Positions 58,993-64,000 of a stretch of DNA of 64,000 bases are shown in pieces. This DNA is from Prochlorococcus sp. AG-442-N17 (GTDB taxonomy: Bacteria > Cyanobacteriota > Cyanobacteriia > PCC-6307 > Cyanobiaceae): contig QCPY01000001.1 of the NCBI GenBank assembly GCA_003212375.1, forward strand, positions 176,512-240,511, written 5' to 3'. Position 1 is the first letter of the stretch. Every line of letters begins with the position of its first letter. The notes under the pieces were generated by a model, which was given only the letters and a program-made list of their open reading frames with translations, did no database searches and was not told the DNA's origin. A program made the position numbers and the translations under genes.

Positions 58993-60573
58993 ATGGAATT
59001 AACTCTTTGGACATATGAAGGGCCACCTCATGTGGGTGCTATGCGAGTGGCCTCTTCAATGAAAGATATTCATTATGTACTACATGCTCCGCAAGGAGAT
59101 ACTTATGCAGATCTCCTTTTCACCATGATTGAGAGAAGAGGTCAGAGACCTCCTGTGACTTATACAACTTTTCAAGCCAGAGATTTAGGAGGAGATACAG
59201 CGGAATTAGTTAAAAGGAATATCACTGAGGCAGTTGAGAGATTTAAACCAAAAACTCTTTTAGTAGGTGAAAGCTGTACTGCTGAACTAATACAGGATCA
59301 GCCAGGTGCTCTCGCCAAGGGTATGGGTTTTGATATTCCAATAGTTAACCTTGAACTACCTGCTTACAGCAAAAAAGAAAACTGGGGTGCTTCAGAAACC
59401 TTTTACCAAATAATTAGAACTCTGCTGAAAGATAAGGTAAATGAAATTGATAAGATTAATCCTCAAAGATGGAAGTCATTAGGTCGAAGACCTAAAGTAA
59501 ATATATTAGGTCCTACATTATTGGGTTTTAGATGCAGAGATGATGTTATTGAGATTCAACGTATTCTCTCTGAGCAAGGAATTGACACTAATGTTGTTGC
59601 TCCATTAGGTTCAAGCCCACAGGATATTTTAAGATTAACTGATGCTGATATAAATGTTTGCTTATATCAAGAGGTCGCTGAAACATCTTGTGAATGGCTT
59701 AAGCGTAATTGTGGAATGGAATATACCACTACTATTCCAATTGGTATAAAAAATACAATTAATTTTATTAATGAAGTTCATAAAAAACTTGACCTAACAT
59801 TAACAAATAAAGAGGAACTAGAACACAAATCAAAACTCCCGTGGTATTCAAAGTCAGTTGATTCAAATTATTTGACAGGAAAAAGGGTTTTTATATTTGG
59901 TGACGGAACTCATGCTATTGCAGCTGCCAAAATTGCCAAAGATGAATTAGGCTTCGAAGTCGTGGGCTTGGGAACTTACAGTAGAGAAATGGCAAGACAA
60001 GTAAGAGCTACAGCTAAGAATCTAAACATAGAAGCCCTTATAACTAATAGCTATTTAGAAGTTGAAGATGCGATGAAAAAAGCATCTCCTGAATTAGTTT
60101 TGGGTACTCAAATGGAGAGGCACAGCGCAAAAAGACTTGGTATCCCATGTTCAGTAATAAGTACCCCGATGCATGTTCAGGATGTACCTGCTAGATACAG
60201 TCCTCAAATGGGATGGGAAGGAGCAAACGTAATTTTTGACGACTGGGTTCATCCTTTAATGATGGGTCTTGAAGAACATCTGATTGACATGTTTAAACAT
60301 GACTTTGAATTCGTTGATGGGCATCAAAGTCATTTGGGACAAACTGCAACAAATATTCCTGATAATAAAAAAAATCAGGATGAGCAAAGTAATGTAAACA
60401 TCAAAGAGAATAAAAGTGTTCTTTGGACAGAATCTGGGAAGGCAGAGCTTACAAAAGTTCCATTTTTTGTAAGAGGTAAAGTTAAATCAAATACTGAGAA
60501 ATACGCTATCTCAAAAGGTCTTCTTGAAATTAGCGATGAGACCCTCTATGATGCCAAAGCATTTTTTGGTTAA
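58993..60573 (+). CDS. chlB: Dark-operative protochlorophyllide reductase subunit B
   Basis: This 526-residue partner of ChlN carries the catalytic Asp and cluster ligands: [13 protein letters not shown] at the N-terminus, [15 protein letters not shown], and a C-terminal domain (about 450-526) with [17 protein letters not shown]. An Asn/Lys/Glu-rich linker (about 450-475) is typical. It lies directly behind chlN and is surely co-transcribed. Confidence 0.96.
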   Translation: MELTLWTYEGPPHVGAMRVASSMKDIHYVLHAPQGDTYADLLFTMIERRGQRPPVTYTTFQARDLGGDTAELVKRNITEAVERFKPKTLLVGESCTAELIQDQPGALAKGMGFDIPIVNLELPAYSKKENWGASETFYQIIRTLLKDKVNEIDKINPQRWKSLGRRPKVNILGPTLLGFRCRDDVIEIQRILSEQGIDTNVVAPLGSSPQDILRLTDADINVCLYQEVAETSCEWLKRNCGMEYTTTIPIGIKNTINFINEVHKKLDLTLTNKEELEHKSKLPWYSKSVDSNYLTGKRVFIFGDGTHAIAAAKIAKDELGFEVVGLGTYSREMARQVRATAKNLNIEALITNSYLEVEDAMKKASPELVLGTQMERHSAKRLGIPCSVISTPMHVQDVPARYSPQMGWEGANVIFDDWVHPLMMGLEEHLIDMFKHDFEFVDGHQSHLGQTATNIPDNKKNQDEQSNVNIKENKSVLWTESGKAELTKVPFFVRGKVKSNTEKYAISKGLLEISDETLYDAKAFFG

Positions 60574-60764
60574 CAACTACAAATTAAATGTTATTTAAGC
60601 ATGAGTATATTCACTTATTGTTAAAATAATAAACTGAGAAAATACAGTTATTGACATCTTTTTTATATCTTTAATCTTAATAAATAACTATTTGTTGAGA
60701 AATATATTCTATGAAGCATATACCTGCAAGAATATATATATAAACGTGTTAATTTTAGTTTTAA

Positions 60765-62662
<1,898 letters not shown>

Positions 62663-62719
62663 TAGATTTAAAAATTAATTAAAAACTCGATAATAAGAAT
62701 GATTTTCTAATCATTATCA

Positions 62720-63067
62720 TCAACGCCATATTACTCTGATTATGTCTTTAGAAATGATTTGATCTTGATCCTTCATAAATCTTTGCTGACCTTCAAAAGA
62801 AATTAAATCATCAAACCTACTACTTAAACTCTCATACCTTGATTTTTCAAATAAATAAGAATCTTGAATTTCTTTAAATCTACTTAATCTAACTTTTGAA
62901 CTATATCCGATTTTTATTAAACTCACTATAGATAAAAGAAAAAAGCAAACTTTCAACCCTAGAAAAACAGAACTTACAAAATCCTCTTGTTCTTTATATT
63001 TTAATTGTAAAGCAGATGCAAGAGATTTTTTATCTGCAGTACTAATGTTATCGGAATGATTAGTCAA
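62720..63067 (-). CDS. Small single-pass membrane protein with charged helix
   Basis: This 115-residue protein has a soluble N-terminus, one membrane helix (about residues 33-53) and a charged helical C-terminal part (SRFKEIQDSYLFEKSRYESLSSRF), a layout like FtsL/FtsB-type division proteins. There is no family match I recognise. It is upstream of por on the same strand, which may be coincidental. It is considered real because of clean orientation and spacing. Confidence 0.55.
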   Translation of the reverse strand: MTNHSDNISTADKKSLASALQLKYKEQEDFVSSVFLGLKVCFFLLSIVSLIKIGYSSKVRLSRFKEIQDSYLFEKSRYESLSSRFDDLISFEGQQRFMKDQDQIISKDIIRVIWR

Positions 63068-63155
63068 ATTATTTAGTTTGACCTCTTAAAAAGGCTAAAA
63101 ATTTAAGATCTTTCTAATTAATACCATAAAGTTTTTTTGGAATCAAAATTAGTTT

Positions 63156-63260
63156 TTATGTTCTACCTAAACTTATTCCAAGCCTTAAGGCCAATACTCC
63201 TGCATGCATAACTACGATAAGGCTTAGTACGATTAAATTGATTGATTGAGATGGCTCCAT
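63156..63260 (-). CDS. psaM: Photosystem I reaction centre subunit XII (PsaM)
   Basis: Thirty-four residues form one membrane helix: [20 protein letters not shown], then RLGISLGRT. This matches PsaM, a small photosystem I subunit at the trimer interface. The gene reads ATG to TAA on the minus strand, 88 bp upstream of the 115-residue membrane-protein gene. It is close to a length usually missed by gene callers. Confidence 0.92.
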   Translation of the reverse strand: MEPSQSINLIVLSLIVVMHAGVLALRLGISLGRT

Positions 63261-63354
63261 AATAAATACTTTTATTTTCTATATTCTCTACCTAAAAGAG
63301 AAAAATTGATAGACTATTACAAAATGCTGTTACGTAATTAAATCATAAATAATT

Positions 63355-64000
63355 TTGAAAATTGAGAATAAGGGGTTAATTATTTCAACATTAAAATTAT
63401 CTGGTGTTAAACAGATGTCTTTAGATTTGCATTTTTTAGAAAAGACAATTTCTAAAGATGAGATTCTTTTTACATTAAGGTTTTATCATTGGGAGGGAGC
63501 TTGGATCTCTCTTGGTTATCATCAAAAAGTAATCCCACCTCATTGGGAAAAGTTATTAGAGGATGGCTTTATTAAAATCGTAAGAAGACCTTCAGGAGGA
63601 GGCGCAGTACTTCATTCTGGAGGCATAACATATGCTCTAACATTCAAAAAGTCTTCTTATAAGAGCTTTAGTTATGAACTTGTAAATAATTGGTTAATTG
63701 AAAGTTTTAATAAATTAGGTTTGATTTTAAAAAGAGGTCATCTAAGAAAATCACTAATAAAAGAAAACTGTTTTGGAACATCCTATGTTTCTGATTTAGT
63801 TGATCAATATGGATTTAAAAGAATAGGAAGTGCCCAATACAGAAAGAAAGGCGCATTTCTCCAACATGGCGAAATTCAACTTAATCCCCCAAGAGACTTG
63901 TGGATCAAGTTATTTGGAGAAGATCCTCCGAAGCAGGTTAATTTAGGTCTTACTAATGAAGAAATTATCCAATTTTTGATGAAAGCATTTCTAAAAACAA
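63355..64000 (+). CDS. Lipoate-protein ligase A-family protein (partial, runs off right edge)
   Basis: An open frame of 215 codons from TTG 63355 reaches the window end. It shows the family N-terminal QMSLDLHFLEK, YHWEGAWISLGYHQ, and the lipoate/biotin-ligase motif RRPSGGGAVLHSGG (about residues 81-94), then RIGSAQYRKKGAFLQHGEI. It transfers a lipoyl, octanoyl or biotinyl group to a carrier protein; which one is not decidable. An in-frame ATG at 63415 would cut the conserved start, so TTG is preferred. It is divergent from psaM over 94 bp. Confidence 0.85.
   Translation, partial: MKIENKGLIISTLKLSGVKQMSLDLHFLEKTISKDEILFTLRFYHWEGAWISLGYHQKVIPPHWEKLLEDGFIKIVRRPSGGGAVLHSGGITYALTFKKSSYKSFSYELVNNWLIESFNKLGLILKRGHLRKSLIKENCFGTSYVSDLVDQYGFKRIGSAQYRKKGAFLQHGEIQLNPPRDLWIKLFGEDPPKQVNLGLTNEEIIQFLMKAFLKT

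Noticed and set aside
62706..62723. Short inverted repeat AATGAT/ATCATT upstream of por as a terminator or operator
   Set aside because: A 6-bp, A-T-rich stem with a 6-nt loop is expected by chance here.

Overview
The window is a stretch of very A+T-rich, tightly packed cyanobacterial chromosome. Form IA Rubisco inside an alpha-carboxysome operon (csoS1, rbcL, rbcS, csoS2, csoSCA, csoS4A, csoS4B), plastocyanin, a compact PsaM, the divinyl-type picocyanobacterial gene order (thrB-ndhD, chlN-chlB-chlL facing por) and the low GC together point to Prochlorococcus, most likely a high-light clade. This assignment rests on recognising the proteins, not on a database search. No phage, transposase, integrase, CRISPR array or rRNA gene was seen; almost everything is core housekeeping.

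Layout. 1-4000: a minus-strand metal ABC transporter (binding protein most like manganese MntC) preceded by a DUF697 membrane protein and followed by the start of a DUF4336-like gene. 4100-13200: a plus-strand run with a ribbon-helix-helix-like small protein, trpS, thrS, glucokinase, thrB, ndhD and an M3 oligopeptidase. 13200-19500: minus-strand lipase-like gene, folB, proA and a very long TamB-like protein. 19500-29900: plus-strand small conserved proteins, a CocE-type hydrolase, glgB, hemE, an epimerase, petE and a ClpB paralogue. 29900-35500: a PTPS-like enzyme, hisIE, a group 2 sigma factor behind an 11-bp tandem repeat, a YkvA/HTH pair, a cyAbrB regulator, trpA/DUF3007/ndhL and tRNA-Leu(UAA). 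35500-48200: a decayed tRNA-Leu copy, pyrC, a Na+/Ca2+ exchanger, gor, a GST, dnaA, a paired glycosyltransferase module, a plastid-type GNAT, an ABC exporter, hisG, a glyoxalase II-like protein and ridA.

48200-57100 is the carboxysome locus: shell proteins, Rubisco, carbonic anhydrase, the scaffold CsoS2 and a Rubisco assembly factor on the minus strand, with csoS1D slightly separated beyond rdgB. Inverted repeats sit in three spacers of this operon, one of them (between rbcS and csoS2) a near-ideal intrinsic terminator, which suggests tuned stoichiometry. 57700-63300 holds both routes of protochlorophyllide reduction: dark-operative ChlN/ChlB/ChlL and, tail-to-tail, light-dependent POR, followed by psaM. 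A lipoate-protein-ligase-like gene runs off the right edge.

I did not find a convincing new multi-gene system. The observations most worth checking are the terminator-like hairpin inside the cso operon, the cysteine-free third M-repeat of CsoS2, the decayed tRNA-Leu copy, the 14-bp repeat bracketing the csoS1/rdgB intergenic region, the 11-bp tandem repeat upstream of the sigma factor and a PTPS-like protein lacking a usual zinc ligand.
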